Of a stretch of 64,000 nucleotides of DNA, positions 24,788 through 34,054 are shown one piece after another. The notes beneath the pieces are model-generated. The model saw only the letters and a program-made list of their open reading frames with translations, made no database searches and was not told the origin of the DNA. This DNA comes from Lentilitoribacter sp039986595. Its GTDB lineage: Bacteria; Pseudomonadota; Alphaproteobacteria; Rhizobiales; Rhizobiaceae. The translations under genes were made by a program, and so were the position numbers. Location: positions 117,315-181,314 of the forward strand of contig JBDWQJ010000010.1 in the NCBI GenBank assembly GCA_039986595.1, given 5' to 3'. The first letter of the stretch is position 1. Every line of letters begins with the position of its first letter.

Positions 24788-26602
24788 TTATTCAGCACGA
24801 GAATCCCACCATACTGGCAATTGATATCCGTAAATTGGTTGTTTGCCTTCTGGGAATTTGATGTAATTTCTACGCGCAATCCAAGTCTGATCTAAATGAT
24901 AGGCTGGGATAAGATAGTGACCAGAGAGCAATGTTCTGTCATAGGCGCGAACGGCAGCTTGGAAATCTTCCGCCGTGCGTGCATTAACCAAGGCATCAAT
25001 CATCGCATCAATGGCTGGGCTTGCAACACCTGCAAAATTGAACGTACCTTCCGGCTCTACCGCACGAGAGCTCCAGCGCCAAATCTGCTCGGCACCAGGT
25101 GAGAACGACGATGTGAACGCTTTTATGATAATATCAAAATCGTAAGTTTGCGAACGTTGCTGATATTGCGCGTCATCAACCGTGCGTAAAGTCATCTCAA
25201 CACCAAGTGCTTTGACAAACCGCTGATATGCGAGCGCGAGCTTTTCCTGATCTTCGTTTTGCGGCAACACTTCAAAAGAGAGCTGTTTACCTGATTGATC
25301 GACGAGCTTTCCATCTTTGATTTGATATCCTGCTTCTCTAAAGAGCGTTAAAGCTTCGCGCAGTAATTTTCGATCACGGCCTGAACCATCTGAAACTGGC
25401 ATTTTATAAGTGCCATTCATGATGTCTTCGCTCACAGCATCGGGGAAGGGTGCCAATAGCGCTTTCTCAATGTCGTTTGCTGGTGTTTGATAACTTGATA
25501 ACGACGACCCCTGCCAGAAGCTATTGGTGCGGGTATAAACACCGTTATAAAGGTTCTTATTGATCCACTCGAAGTCAAACATCAACGACAATGCTTTGCG
25601 CACACGGATATCTTTAAAGATGTCGCGTCGCGTGTTAAAAACAAAGCCAAACATGCCGGATGGGCGCTGTTTTTGAAAAGATTCTTTTATGATATCGCCA
25701 TCATTTACTGCGGCAAAGTCATATGAGCGCGTCCAATTTGATGGATTTCCTTCTGGATAGACATCAAACAGGCCCTTTTTAAAGGCTTCAAATTGTGCCG
25801 TTTGTGACAAGAAATATTCAACGCGAATTTCATCGTAATTATCAAAGCCAACTTTAGATGGGATATCTTTAGCCCAGTAATTTGGATCGCGCTCATAGGT
25901 GATGCTTTCGCCAGCACGAACTTCTTTGATCTTATATGGACCTGAACCAACTGGAATATCCATTGTTGACGTATCAAAACCTTCCGGATCCGTATCATGT
26001 TTTGGCAAAATTGGCGTGAGGCCCAAAATCAGCGGAAACTCGCGGTTTGATTTTTCATTAAAGATGAATTTAACGCTTAAATCGGAGATCTTCTCCATTT
26101 TTTCAACGCGGTTTAACCGACGATTATAGGGCGGGCGGCCATGATCACGCAAAATTTCGAATGTGTAAATGACATCATCGGCGGTAACAGGTTTACCATC
26201 ATGCCAACGCGCATTTGGATTGATATTAAATTGCAAATAAGTGCGTTCTTCATCCCATTCGACAGTTTCTGCGAGCAATCCATACATGGAAAACGGTTCA
26301 TCACGTGATCGCTGCATCAGCGTATCGTAATAAAGATTGCCATATTCTGGATCAACAATGCCCCGCGCACGTGTCCGCATGCTTTTTAAGATGAATGGAT
26401 TGAGACTATCAAACGTTCCGACAACGCCATAGGCGATTTTACCACCCTTGGGTGCATTTGGATTTGCATAGGGAAAATGCGTATAATCAGCAGGTAATGC
26501 AGGTTCACCATGCATGGATATTCCATGTAACGGTTCGGCATTGGCTGACATTGAACCTGCTAAAAATATTGCGACCAAAAAAGCTGAAGCAAACTTCATC
26601 AC
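24788..26602 (-). CDS. Extracellular solute-binding protein of an ABC peptide transporter (YejA-like)
   Basis: A 604-residue periplasmic binding protein with a signal peptide ending SMSANA. It belongs to solute-binding family 5, and the opening GISMHGEPALPADYTHFPYA and APKGGKIAYGVVGTFDSLNP are typical of YejA-type proteins, which bind oligopeptides or microcin C-like compounds. No permease or ATPase genes are adjacent, so it is an orphan and must use a transporter encoded elsewhere. It is divergent from ialB with about 210 bases between them. Confidence 0.9.
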   Translation of the reverse strand: MMKFASAFLVAIFLAGSMSANAEPLHGISMHGEPALPADYTHFPYANPNAPKGGKIAYGVVGTFDSLNPFILKSMRTRARGIVDPEYGNLYYDTLMQRSRDEPFSMYGLLAETVEWDEERTYLQFNINPNARWHDGKPVTADDVIYTFEILRDHGRPPYNRRLNRVEKMEKISDLSVKFIFNEKSNREFPLILGLTPILPKHDTDPEGFDTSTMDIPVGSGPYKIKEVRAGESITYERDPNYWAKDIPSKVGFDNYDEIRVEYFLSQTAQFEAFKKGLFDVYPEGNPSNWTRSYDFAAVNDGDIIKESFQKQRPSGMFGFVFNTRRDIFKDIRVRKALSLMFDFEWINKNLYNGVYTRTNSFWQGSSLSSYQTPANDIEKALLAPFPDAVSEDIMNGTYKMPVSDGSGRDRKLLREALTLFREAGYQIKDGKLVDQSGKQLSFEVLPQNEDQEKLALAYQRFVKALGVEMTLRTVDDAQYQQRSQTYDFDIIIKAFTSSFSPGAEQIWRWSSRAVEPEGTFNFAGVASPAIDAMIDALVNARTAEDFQAAVRAYDRTLLSGHYLIPAYHLDQTWIARRNYIKFPEGKQPIYGYQLPVWWDSRAE

Positions 26603-26814
26603 TGGATTCTCCCATAAAACAGTTGATTCTCGCGTTGCGCAAGCATGTACCGAATAGGAAGATGTGTCAAAATCGGAAATTGATAAAAATAATCAAATAA
26701 CTTCTGGAAATTATTGAGTTGTCGGGTTAGATGGAAGGTACAAAGCCTTGTTGCTGCCTTATTTGGTCTGCAGTTAGGCGAAATAGATATTAATCCGATA
26801 AGGTCCGAACAGTA

Positions 26815-27429
26815 ATGTTGAAATCAATTTTTACAAATATCGCTGCAGTCGCAGTACTTGGTGCAGGTTTTGCGCTTGCACCACAAGCAGCCCATGCACA
26901 AACCGCGCCTCAAGCCATTGCTGGTTGGTTTAAAGAGTGTAACAAGCAAGCTGACAACGATGTTTGTATCGTTCAAAACATAGTAACGGCACCATCAGGC
27001 CAGCTGGTAACGGCTGTGGGCCTTGTGCAAGTTTCAGGTAAAGTTAATCAGCGCTTGCTGCAAGTGACTGTGCCAACTGCTCGTTTCATCCAGCCTGGTA
27101 TTTCTTTGCAAGTTGACGGTGGAAAACAAACTAAAGTGCCATACGCTATTTGCTTGCCGGATAAATGTATCGCGCAAGTTCCGCTAACGGACGCAATCGT
27201 TGCTTCATTTAAAGCCGGTGGCGAGGCAGTCTTTACATCTGTAAACGCGCAACGCGCTGCAAATCCAATTCGCATTTCGCTAACTGGTTTTACACAAGCA
27301 TTTGACGGTGAAGCAATTAGCCGTGCAGAACGTGAAGAAAAAGCAAAAGCACGCGAAGATGAGATCCGTAAGAAGCTTGAAGAATCTCGTGCTAAACTAC
27401 AAGCCGCACAGGATGCTGCAAAAGAGTAG
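26815..27429 (+). CDS. Invasion-associated locus B (IalB) family protein
   Basis: A 204-residue exported protein. The signal peptide runs to about residue 28 (AAHAQ), then an IalB domain with WFKECNKQADNDVCIVQNI, GISLQVDGG and YAICLPDKCIAQVPL. The four cysteines are placed as in the family and probably form two disulphides. From about residue 168 the tail is a charged coiled coil (RAEREEKAKAREDEIRKK). IalB proteins occur throughout the Hyphomicrobiales and are not by themselves evidence of pathogenicity. Their biochemical role is unclear. Confidence 0.9.
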   Translation: MLKSIFTNIAAVAVLGAGFALAPQAAHAQTAPQAIAGWFKECNKQADNDVCIVQNIVTAPSGQLVTAVGLVQVSGKVNQRLLQVTVPTARFIQPGISLQVDGGKQTKVPYAICLPDKCIAQVPLTDAIVASFKAGGEAVFTSVNAQRAANPIRISLTGFTQAFDGEAISRAEREEKAKAREDEIRKKLEESRAKLQAAQDAAKE

Positions 27430-27450
27430 TTTTTAATACATAATTTTGAA

Positions 27451-27484
27451 AATGCCGGTTCAAGTAATTGTTCCGGCATTTTTT
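27451..27484 (+). terminator. Bidirectional terminator between ialB-like gene and hspQ
   Basis: AATGCCGG (27451-27458) pairs with CCGGCATT (27473-27480) across a 14-base loop. The plus strand continues with a run of Ts (six in all), and the opposite flank gives four Ts on the minus strand. It sits between convergent genes and can serve both. Confidence 0.85.
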
Positions 27485-27495
27485 ATGTCCAAATT

Positions 27496-27825
27496 TTAAT
27501 GAGAGACGGTTACATATGGCAGATAAACGCCATCGTGAAAGCCAACAAAGTGTTCGTTGATTTGCGGGTGGCGCAAAGGTTTGGCATCTTCTACCCGCAA
27601 CAGATTTTGCTCCGATACATAAGCGACATATTCAATTTCACTGTTTTCAGCGAGCAGATGATAGAAAGGTTGATTTTTATCAGGCCTTACATCTTCCGGA
27701 ATTGACGCAAGCCATTCATCTGTATTTGCGAAAACAGGGTCAACATCATAAATCACACCCTTAAAATCATAGATCCGGTGTTTTACGATTTCGCCTAAAC
27801 CAAATTTAGCAGATTTGCTTTGCAT
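27496..27825 (-). CDS. hspQ: Heat shock protein HspQ
   Basis: A 109-residue protein of the HspQ/YccV (hemimethylated DNA-binding) family. Visible motifs are KFGLGEIVKHRIYDFKGVIYDVDP near the start (quoted from two adjoining parts: KFGLGEIVKHR and DFKGVIYDVDP), QPFYHLLAE and YVAYVSEQNLL. In enterobacteria HspQ is a specificity factor for the Lon protease and a target of it. The ATG at 27825 has AAAGGA 7 bases upstream; a TTG one codon earlier is less likely. It is probably monocistronic. Confidence 0.92.
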   Translation of the reverse strand: MQSKSAKFGLGEIVKHRIYDFKGVIYDVDPVFANTDEWLASIPEDVRPDKNQPFYHLLAENSEIEYVAYVSEQNLLRVEDAKPLRHPQINEHFVGFHDGVYLPYVTVSH

Positions 27826-27927
27826 CAATATTCCTTTGAACTCTTATCTTTCCAGTATATCAATTAATAATTCGCTTTGAAAAGAGCAATGATTCTTCGA
27901 ATACTTTTTGGAAAGCCCGACTTGTAG

Positions 27928-28890
27928 ATGATTGAAATTATAACACTCGTGCTACCATTTTTTGGGTTGATCTTACTGGGTTACGTTGTCGCCAAATTCA
28001 CCCGTCAACCTGATGGCGCCATGGGTTGGCTCAATGTTTTCATTATTTATGTGTCTTTACCTGCGCTATTTTACAAATTGCTTTCAACAACGCCGGTGGA
28101 AGAGTTTAAACGCGCTGACTTTCTCGCCACCACAACATATGTCGCTTTTATAATTTTTGCGCTGGTGTTTGCGATTGGGTATTTTATCCGGCGCAATAAT
28201 ATCGGCCATTCAACCATTCAAGGTCTAGCCGGCGCTTATGGTAATATTGGGTATATGGGGCCGGGTATGGCGCTTTTGGCCTTTGGTGAAGCAGCTGCAG
28301 TACCAGTTGCGCTGATTTTCTGTGTTGAAAACATTTTACACTTTACCATGGCGCCGCTGATGATGGCGCTGACTGGCAAAGAGAAAACAAATGTTGGTGC
28401 GCTTGTTCTTAAAGTTTTTAAAAACATCGCATTTCATCCGTTCATCATTGCGACTTTCTTTGGGGTGATGGCAGCAATCTTTGCCGTTGATTTACCTGAT
28501 GCTGCGGATAATACGATCAATATTCTGGCACAAGCGGCTGCACCTTGTGCACTGTTTGCTATGGGGGTGACGCTGGCATTGCGTCCATTAAATAGAATTC
28601 CGCTTGAGATTAGCTATATTGTGCCAATCAAGCTGTTGGTGTTTCCTGCTTTAATGTATGTGTCATTGTCCTGGCTTGGAAACTTTGACCCTGTGTGGGT
28701 TCAAGTGGCCGTTTTACTTGCCTCACTTCCAACGGCAACAAACGTGTTCGTGATCGGTCAACAATATGGATATTGGGTAGAGCGCGCATCAGCATGTATC
28801 TTGATCAGCACAATATTTTCAGTCGTGACGACATCTACCTGGCTTTGGTTGTTTAAGACGGGGACAATACCTTACGATATGTTCCCTTAA
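27928..28890 (+). CDS. AEC-family transporter
   Basis: A 320-residue membrane protein with ten predicted segments in two halves, typical of the auxin efflux carrier family. GAYGNIGYMGPGMALLAFGE near residue 108 is the usual N-half loop, and PTATNVFVIGQQYG near residue 270 the matching C-half loop. Bacterial members carry malonate, malate or other organic acids, but the substrate here is not readable. Its stop codon overlaps that of the convergent UbiH-like gene by 4 bases. Confidence 0.9.
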   Translation: MIEIITLVLPFFGLILLGYVVAKFTRQPDGAMGWLNVFIIYVSLPALFYKLLSTTPVEEFKRADFLATTTYVAFIIFALVFAIGYFIRRNNIGHSTIQGLAGAYGNIGYMGPGMALLAFGEAAAVPVALIFCVENILHFTMAPLMMALTGKEKTNVGALVLKVFKNIAFHPFIIATFFGVMAAIFAVDLPDAADNTINILAQAAAPCALFAMGVTLALRPLNRIPLEISYIVPIKLLVFPALMYVSLSWLGNFDPVWVQVAVLLASLPTATNVFVIGQQYGYWVERASACILISTIFSVVTTSTWLWLFKTGTIPYDMFP

Positions 28891-30056
28891 GCTGATTGCT
28901 TTTGTTTTTTAACGCCAGGAAGAGCGCCTTGACGCATCACAAATTGGCGAAGTGGCGCAATTGAACTAATGGCGGATATGGCACCTGAGCGAATGAGCTG
29001 AACAGGTAGGAATGACGTCAGCAGAGTACGGTTAAACATATCAATAGCAAAAGTACGCGTATGAACATCTGCGCGGCGTTTGCGATCATAGCTCTCCGAT
29101 GCTTTTAACGGATCATTATGATGTTCTTTCAAACATTCAATTGCTGTCATCACATCACGCAAACCTAGATTCAATCCTTGCGCACCAATTGGTGGGAAAG
29201 CATGGGCAGCCTCACCAATAAGCATGACATGTCCTTTGCCAAACTGAGTTGCAATAAGGCTTGATAACGGAAAGCACTGAAGTTCAGTATCAATCTCAAC
29301 AGGCCCCAGAGTTGAGTGTAAACCTTGTTCGACCAGCTGATTAAGTTCATCTTTCTCAAGACCCATAAAATACGCTTCTTCATCTTCCTTGATCGACCAG
29401 ACAAGACTGGATCGTTTGCCGGGAAGGGGAACTTGCGTAAATGGGCCTTTTTCTGTGTGAAATTCAGTTGATATATTCTGGTGCGGGAATTTATGAGTAA
29501 AAGCCAACACGATTGCTTTTTGCTGATACCCCCAGGTTTTTGCTGTAATATTCACTTTTTGGCGGATGAGAGAGTTTCGGCCATCTGAAGCCAGTATATG
29601 CTGGGCTGAAACTGTTTCGCCATTATCTAGTGTGACGACACCATAAACTTCATTTTCAGAATAATCGACCGCCAAGTTTTCGATGATCTCAATATCTGTT
29701 TCGGCCATTTTCTCATACATTGATACCAACAGAGGATGGTTTGGAAAATTATAGCCAAATGCGTCTAAGCCGATTTCAGAAGAGGGAAATGAAGCTGGTC
29801 GTGAACGAATTAAGCGATTGGTGCTGTCTAAAATGCGCATAGTTTTCAGCGCAGCCGTTTGGTCTTTGATTTTTTCCCAAACACCCAATTCATTCAAAAA
29901 ATCAACTGATGGCATAAATAATGCAGTTGTACGCGCATCATTCTTGGCTGGTTTTTTAGCAATGATGGCGACATTCATACCGGCATTTTGACAAGCTAGA
30001 GCAGCAGACATTCCTGCCAATCCACCACCAACAACTAAAACTTGATAATTTTTCAT
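28887..30056 (-). CDS. UbiH/UbiF-family FAD-dependent hydroxylase
   Basis: A 389-residue flavoprotein monooxygenase. The FAD-binding Rossmann motif VVGGGLAGMSAAL is at residues 7-19, the middle motif DGRNSLIR near residue 170, and the second FAD motif GEAAHAFPPIGAQGLNLGLRD near residue 285 (quoted in two parts: GEAAHAFPPIGAQ and GLNLGLRD). These place it among the ubiquinone-ring hydroxylases. It probably hydroxylates a demethylated ubiquinone precursor at the membrane; which ring position cannot be told from the sequence. Confidence 0.9.
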   Translation of the reverse strand: MKNYQVLVVGGGLAGMSAALACQNAGMNVAIIAKKPAKNDARTTALFMPSVDFLNELGVWEKIKDQTAALKTMRILDSTNRLIRSRPASFPSSEIGLDAFGYNFPNHPLLVSMYEKMAETDIEIIENLAVDYSENEVYGVVTLDNGETVSAQHILASDGRNSLIRQKVNITAKTWGYQQKAIVLAFTHKFPHQNISTEFHTEKGPFTQVPLPGKRSSLVWSIKEDEEAYFMGLEKDELNQLVEQGLHSTLGPVEIDTELQCFPLSSLIATQFGKGHVMLIGEAAHAFPPIGAQGLNLGLRDVMTAIECLKEHHNDPLKASESYDRKRRADVHTRTFAIDMFNRTLLTSFLPVQLIRSGAISAISSIAPLRQFVMRQGALPGVKKQKQSA

Positions 30057-30344
30057 TTAGTTACATCCAGTCCAAACATATCTACGTAATATTATATACA
30101 TTCTCACTGAATGCCTATGTGTGTTTTTGGCGCATCTGCTTTAGCGAATGGTTTAAGGCCTATTGTTTTTGACCATCACTTAAAGTTTATCTGCAAATTA
30201 ATCACTTAACTATCTGGTATTTATGTGCACAATGGCCCCAATTCGTGACGGGACTCGATAAGACGTTATGTGTGTCAACACGAATAAAGATTACAGCTGG
30301 CGATCTTATTCTGTGCCGGTCACTGTAAAAACAGGTAAAAGACG
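30057..30344. other. Intergenic region upstream of the amino acid ABC transporter
   Basis: This 288-base region separates divergent genes and must hold both promoters. I see no gene, clear operator or riboswitch in it. The ATPase start is preceded by AGG about 10 bases before a TTG codon. Confidence 0.4.
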
Positions 30345-31091
30345 TTGAACCAAAAAGAAGCCGTTATTGAACTCCAAGGCTTAAATAAATTTTACGATAA
30401 ATTTCAAGCACTTAAAGACGTTGACTTAACTGTCAAATCAGGTGAGCGGATGGTCATTTGTGGCCCTTCCGGATCTGGTAAATCGACATTAATTCGGTGT
30501 GTGAACAGGCTCGAAGAGCATTCTTCTGGACGTCTGACAGTTAATGGATATGAGCTGAACGAAGACACAAAAAACATTCGCGAGATTCGCCAAAATGTTG
30601 GCATGGTGTTTCAACAGTTCAACCTTTTTCCACACTTAACCGTGCTAGAAAACCTGACCATTGGCCCAAAACGTGTGCGTAAACTTAGTAATGCGGAGGC
30701 TGAAAAACTTGCCCGCAATTATCTTGAACGTGTGCATATTCCTGAACAGGCTGATAAATATCCATCACAATTATCCGGTGGCCAGCAGCAGCGCGTAGCG
30801 ATTGCACGTTCATTATGCATGGAGCCGGAAATCCTTTTGTTCGATGAACCCACGTCTGCACTTGATCCTGAGATGATCAATGAAGTGCTTGATGTGATGG
30901 TTGAATTGGCTGAGAGCGGCATTACAATGGTTTGCGTTACCCATGAAATGGGATTTGCGCGCAAGGTGGCCGATACTATGGTCTTCATGGAAGATGGTGA
31001 GATTGTTGAAACCGCGCCGCCTGAGAAGTTCTTTACAAACCCTGATAGTGATCGCTGTAGGGCATTTTTAGATCAAATTCTGGATCACTGA
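30345..31091 (+). CDS. Polar amino acid ABC transporter, ATP-binding protein
   Basis: A 248-residue ABC ATPase of the GlnQ/HisP type. Walker A is GPSGSGKST, the Q-loop is FQQFNLFPHLT, the signature is LSGGQQQRVAIARSL, Walker B is LLFDEPTSALDP, and the switch histidine is in VTHEMGFA. It powers import of an amino acid together with the two permeases and the binding protein downstream. The start is a TTG with an AGG ribosome site; there is no better ATG. The next gene begins 4 bases after its stop. Confidence 0.95.
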   Translation: MNQKEAVIELQGLNKFYDKFQALKDVDLTVKSGERMVICGPSGSGKSTLIRCVNRLEEHSSGRLTVNGYELNEDTKNIREIRQNVGMVFQQFNLFPHLTVLENLTIGPKRVRKLSNAEAEKLARNYLERVHIPEQADKYPSQLSGGQQQRVAIARSLCMEPEILLFDEPTSALDPEMINEVLDVMVELAESGITMVCVTHEMGFARKVADTMVFMEDGEIVETAPPEKFFTNPDSDRCRAFLDQILDH

Positions 31092-31095
31092 TGCC

Positions 31096-31887
31096 ATGCA
31101 GATAAAGCGCATTACAACGTCTTTACCGGCGTCGATATTACAATATTTGATCATTGTTGGTTTGATCATATATGCCGCTTATAGCGGCTCTCAAACCATG
31201 GGTTATAATTGGCAATGGTCTCGGGTGCCTCAGTATATTTATGAAATTGAGGACGGGGTATTTGTGTGGAAAGAGATTCCGCGTGGAATGGTTGGTACGA
31301 TCATTTTATCCGCAATTTCTTTCATTATTGCGATTGGTATTGGATTAGCGCTCGCATTGTTGCGCTTATCAGACTTAATTGTCGGCCGCGCGCTGTCGAT
31401 TACGCTTTTGGAAATTATCCGCAACATTCCAATCATCGTTTTACTATACGTTTGCTACTACATTTTTGGACGCGTGTTTGATTTAGATCGTTATGCGGCA
31501 AGCGTACTATGTTTAAGCCTATATTCGGGCGTTCAGATTTCTGAGATTATTAGAGCTGGGATTAATGCAGTTCCAAAAGGGCAATGGGAAGCTTCCAGCT
31601 CAATTGGCATGTCGAAAGCCCAAGCCTACCGTTACATTATTATACCTCAGTCTATCCGTTTGATCATTCCGCCAATGACGGGCGAAGCGGTTCAAATGAT
31701 TAGAAACTCAGCCATTGTGAGCGTGATTGCGGTTCTAGAACTTACGACCGCCGGGCGCAACATCATTTCAGATACTTATATGAGCTTTGAAATTTGGTTT
31801 ACGGTTGCTGCCGTTTACCTCGTATTCACGCTGATATTATCCATTTTCGTCTCAGGTGTGGAGAGGCGATTTGCAACACAAACATAA
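31096..31887 (+). CDS. Polar amino acid ABC transporter, permease (HisM/GlnP family)
   Basis: A 263-residue permease with five or six membrane segments. The inner-membrane coupling motif EIIRAGINAVPKGQWEAS near residue 150 (the EAA loop) contacts the ATPase, and the upstream LEIIRNIPIIVLL is typical of the polar amino acid permease family. A long periplasmic insertion between the first two segments (GYNWQWSRVPQYI) also occurs in the partner permease at 32834, so the two are paralogous halves of a heterodimeric channel. Confidence 0.93.
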   Translation: MQIKRITTSLPASILQYLIIVGLIIYAAYSGSQTMGYNWQWSRVPQYIYEIEDGVFVWKEIPRGMVGTIILSAISFIIAIGIGLALALLRLSDLIVGRALSITLLEIIRNIPIIVLLYVCYYIFGRVFDLDRYAASVLCLSLYSGVQISEIIRAGINAVPKGQWEASSSIGMSKAQAYRYIIIPQSIRLIIPPMTGEAVQMIRNSAIVSVIAVLELTTAGRNIISDTYMSFEIWFTVAAVYLVFTLILSIFVSGVERRFATQT

Positions 31888-31923
31888 TAACACACGACTG
31901 GAAACCTCAAGGAGAAAATCCAA

Positions 31924-32757
31924 ATGACATTTATGAGTCAAATAAAAAGCGTAGCTTTTGCCGCATTGGCAACTGCAGCGTTGGTACTGCCAGCAACAGC
32001 TCAGACTGCAACTCAAGCTCTGACATCAGAAAGCGTTATCGAAACAATCAAAGATAATGGTGTGATGCGCGTTGGCCTTTCAACATTTAAACCATGGGCT
32101 ATGCGCGATAAAAAAGGCGATCTAATCGGTTTTGAAATCGATCTTGCCAAAAAGCTTGCAGCTGACATGGACGTGGACGTGGAATTCATCCCAACAGCTT
32201 GGGATGGTATTATCCCTGCATTGGTCGGTGGTAAATTCGATATCATCATTTCAGGCATGAGTGTGAAAACTTCACGCAACATGACGCTGAACTTCTCAGA
32301 TCCTGTGATCTATTCAGGTCTTGCACTTATTTCCAATATCGAAATGACAAAAGGCTTTACACTGGAAGACTATAACAGTGAAGATGTAACGCTTGCTGTG
32401 CGTCGTGGCACAACACCTGCAACAACACTTGCTGAATTGTTCCCGAAAGCAAATCTTCTACAGTTTGACGAAGAAGGTGCATCAACTCAGGAAGTTGTGA
32501 ATAGTAATGCACATGCAACAATGGGTTCACGCCCAACACCTGCATTGGAAGTTGCATCATATCCAGACACTTTAGAAATTGGCCTAGGTGGACGTGAGTT
32601 TAACCCTGCATTTGAGGCTTTTGCCGTTCGCAAAGGTGATCCAGATGTACTGAACTTGCTGAATAACTGGATTAAAATCAACACGCATACTGGATATATC
32701 GCAGAGCGTGAAGAGTACTGGTTTGGGACGCAAGACTGGAAAGACCTAGTCGAATAA
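31924..32757 (+). CDS. Amino acid ABC transporter, substrate-binding protein
   Basis: A 277-residue periplasmic binding protein of solute-binding family 3. The signal peptide ends near ATAQT. Family features are NGVMRVGLSTFKPWAMRDK, LIGFEIDLAKKLAADM and ISGMSVKTSRNMTLNFSDPV. The ligand-binding arginine is expected in the MSVKTSRNMT region. AAGGAG lies before the ATG. The gene order ATPase-permease-binding protein-permease is a little unusual. The precise amino acid cannot be told. Confidence 0.93.
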   Translation: MTFMSQIKSVAFAALATAALVLPATAQTATQALTSESVIETIKDNGVMRVGLSTFKPWAMRDKKGDLIGFEIDLAKKLAADMDVDVEFIPTAWDGIIPALVGGKFDIIISGMSVKTSRNMTLNFSDPVIYSGLALISNIEMTKGFTLEDYNSEDVTLAVRRGTTPATTLAELFPKANLLQFDEEGASTQEVVNSNAHATMGSRPTPALEVASYPDTLEIGLGGREFNPAFEAFAVRKGDPDVLNLLNNWIKINTHTGYIAEREEYWFGTQDWKDLVE

Positions 32758-32765
32758 GAACACTT

Positions 32766-32796
32766 TTGCGCAAGGGACATTTTGCACCTTGCGCAA
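32766..32796 (+). other. Perfect 10-bp hairpin after the binding-protein gene
   Basis: TTGCGCAAGG and CCTTGCGCAA pair perfectly across an 11-base loop, immediately after the binding-protein stop. Only three Ts follow, so termination would be partial. Hairpins here usually protect the upstream binding-protein message from 3' decay or limit transcription of the following permease. Confidence 0.65.
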
Positions 32797-32833
32797 TTTC
32801 ACCCCCCGTAATGAATTGGATGAAAGCTAGATT

Positions 32834-33712
32834 ATGAAGGCTTTAACAAAACTAAAGACTGGCGATTATGTGCTCTTGGCACTGATTGTGGCTTTCATCC
32901 TATTTATTACTTATCGTATTGAAGGTGCGCTTAATTATAATTGGAATTGGGCGCCAATACCCAATTATCTAATCCGATGGGATGAAGATGAGCAACGCTT
33001 TGTGACTAACTTTTTGCTTGAAGGCATGTTCACAACGCTTCGTGTTTGTTTTTACGCGTCGATCATGGCGCTCATATTTGGTACAATTTTGGGTCTTGCA
33101 CGTGTTGCTAAAAACCTTGCCATTCGCATGCTGGCACGCACATATTTAGAAATGCTGCGAAATGTTCCGCCATTGGTGATTTTGTTCATTTTCTACTTTT
33201 TCTTATCTGAACAGCTCGTCGATGCATTGGGTATTGAGCGCTGGGCAAGAAAAATTGCACGTTCTGAAACCGCGGAATATTGGTCTTTTTTCTTCGGTGA
33301 TATGCGTAAGTTCCCGGCCTTGATTTCAGGCGCATTTGTGTTGGCTTTGTTTGAAAGTGCTTTTGTTGGTGAAATTATTCGGGCTGGTATTCAATCAGTT
33401 GGCAAGGGACAGCGAGAAGCGGCTTTATCTATCGGCCTAAGCTGGTTTGATCAAATGCGCTATATCGTGTTACCGCAAGCGTTTAAAAAGGTACTACCTC
33501 CACTAGCGAATGAATTTATTTCACTCATTAAAGTCAGCGCGATTATCTCGCTAATATCCGTACCTGAGCTAACATTTAGAACGCAGGAATTAGCATCTGC
33601 GACACGATTGATCTTTGAAGCCTGGCTCACAACAGCAGCCTTGTATTTCGTCATTTGCTTTGGGTTGTCATATTTATTCCGAAAATTGGAAAACAGATCA
33701 ACCGTGGGTTAG
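32834..33712 (+). CDS. Polar amino acid ABC transporter, second permease
   Basis: A 292-residue permease paralogous to the one at 31096. After an N-terminal segment and the NYNWNWAPIPNYL periplasmic stretch, it has the core segments with LEMLRNVPPLVILFIFYFF and the EAA loop EIIRAGIQSVGKGQREAALS. An extra stretch between (about residues 135-165) is rich in charged residues. It completes the four-gene importer. Its stop codon overlaps that of the convergent Rieske gene by 4 bases. Confidence 0.93.
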   Translation: MKALTKLKTGDYVLLALIVAFILFITYRIEGALNYNWNWAPIPNYLIRWDEDEQRFVTNFLLEGMFTTLRVCFYASIMALIFGTILGLARVAKNLAIRMLARTYLEMLRNVPPLVILFIFYFFLSEQLVDALGIERWARKIARSETAEYWSFFFGDMRKFPALISGAFVLALFESAFVGEIIRAGIQSVGKGQREAALSIGLSWFDQMRYIVLPQAFKKVLPPLANEFISLIKVSAIISLISVPELTFRTQELASATRLIFEAWLTTAALYFVICFGLSYLFRKLENRSTVG

Positions 33713-34026
33713 ATCAATATCTGAACAAAATCTTCTTTCACGCGCGCTTCCAGCATTTTAAGTGATATTCGTGCAGGAGAAGCTAATGCTTTACCAGTCC
33801 TTGCGTCAAATAAACCTTGATGTAGCGGGCATTCGATATGTTTGCCATTGAAATATCCATCGCATAAATTGGCCGCACCATGGGTACAGCGAGCCATAGA
33901 GACGAATATTCCATCTACCGTATCAAAGATTGCGAGTTCTCGGCCGTTATGAGTGACGGGGGTTGCGTCACCAACTTCCAACTGATCGATGGCGATAACA
34001 TTTTGCCAGGTTTTTTCGCGTGACAT
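33709..34026 (-). CDS. Rieske [2Fe-2S] ferredoxin-type protein
   Basis: A 105-residue single-domain Rieske protein. The cluster ligands are Cys-Thr-His (CTHGAANL) and Cys-Pro-Leu-His (IECPLHQGLFDARTG), as in ferredoxins of non-haem oxygenases. It would donate electrons to an oxygenase in the cytoplasm. The neighbouring membrane desaturase ends 28 bases upstream on the same strand and is the natural candidate partner, which is inference from context. Confidence 0.9.
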   Translation of the reverse strand: MSREKTWQNVIAIDQLEVGDATPVTHNGRELAIFDTVDGIFVSMARCTHGAANLCDGYFNGKHIECPLHQGLFDARTGKALASPARISLKMLEARVKEDFVQILI

Positions 34027-34054
34027 CTATTTGCTAACCAAACTGCTTTTTGTT

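Noticed and set aside
26815..27429. IalB-like gene as a sign of a pathogen
   Set aside because: The family is found throughout free-living Hyphomicrobiales; it is not specific to invasive bacteria.
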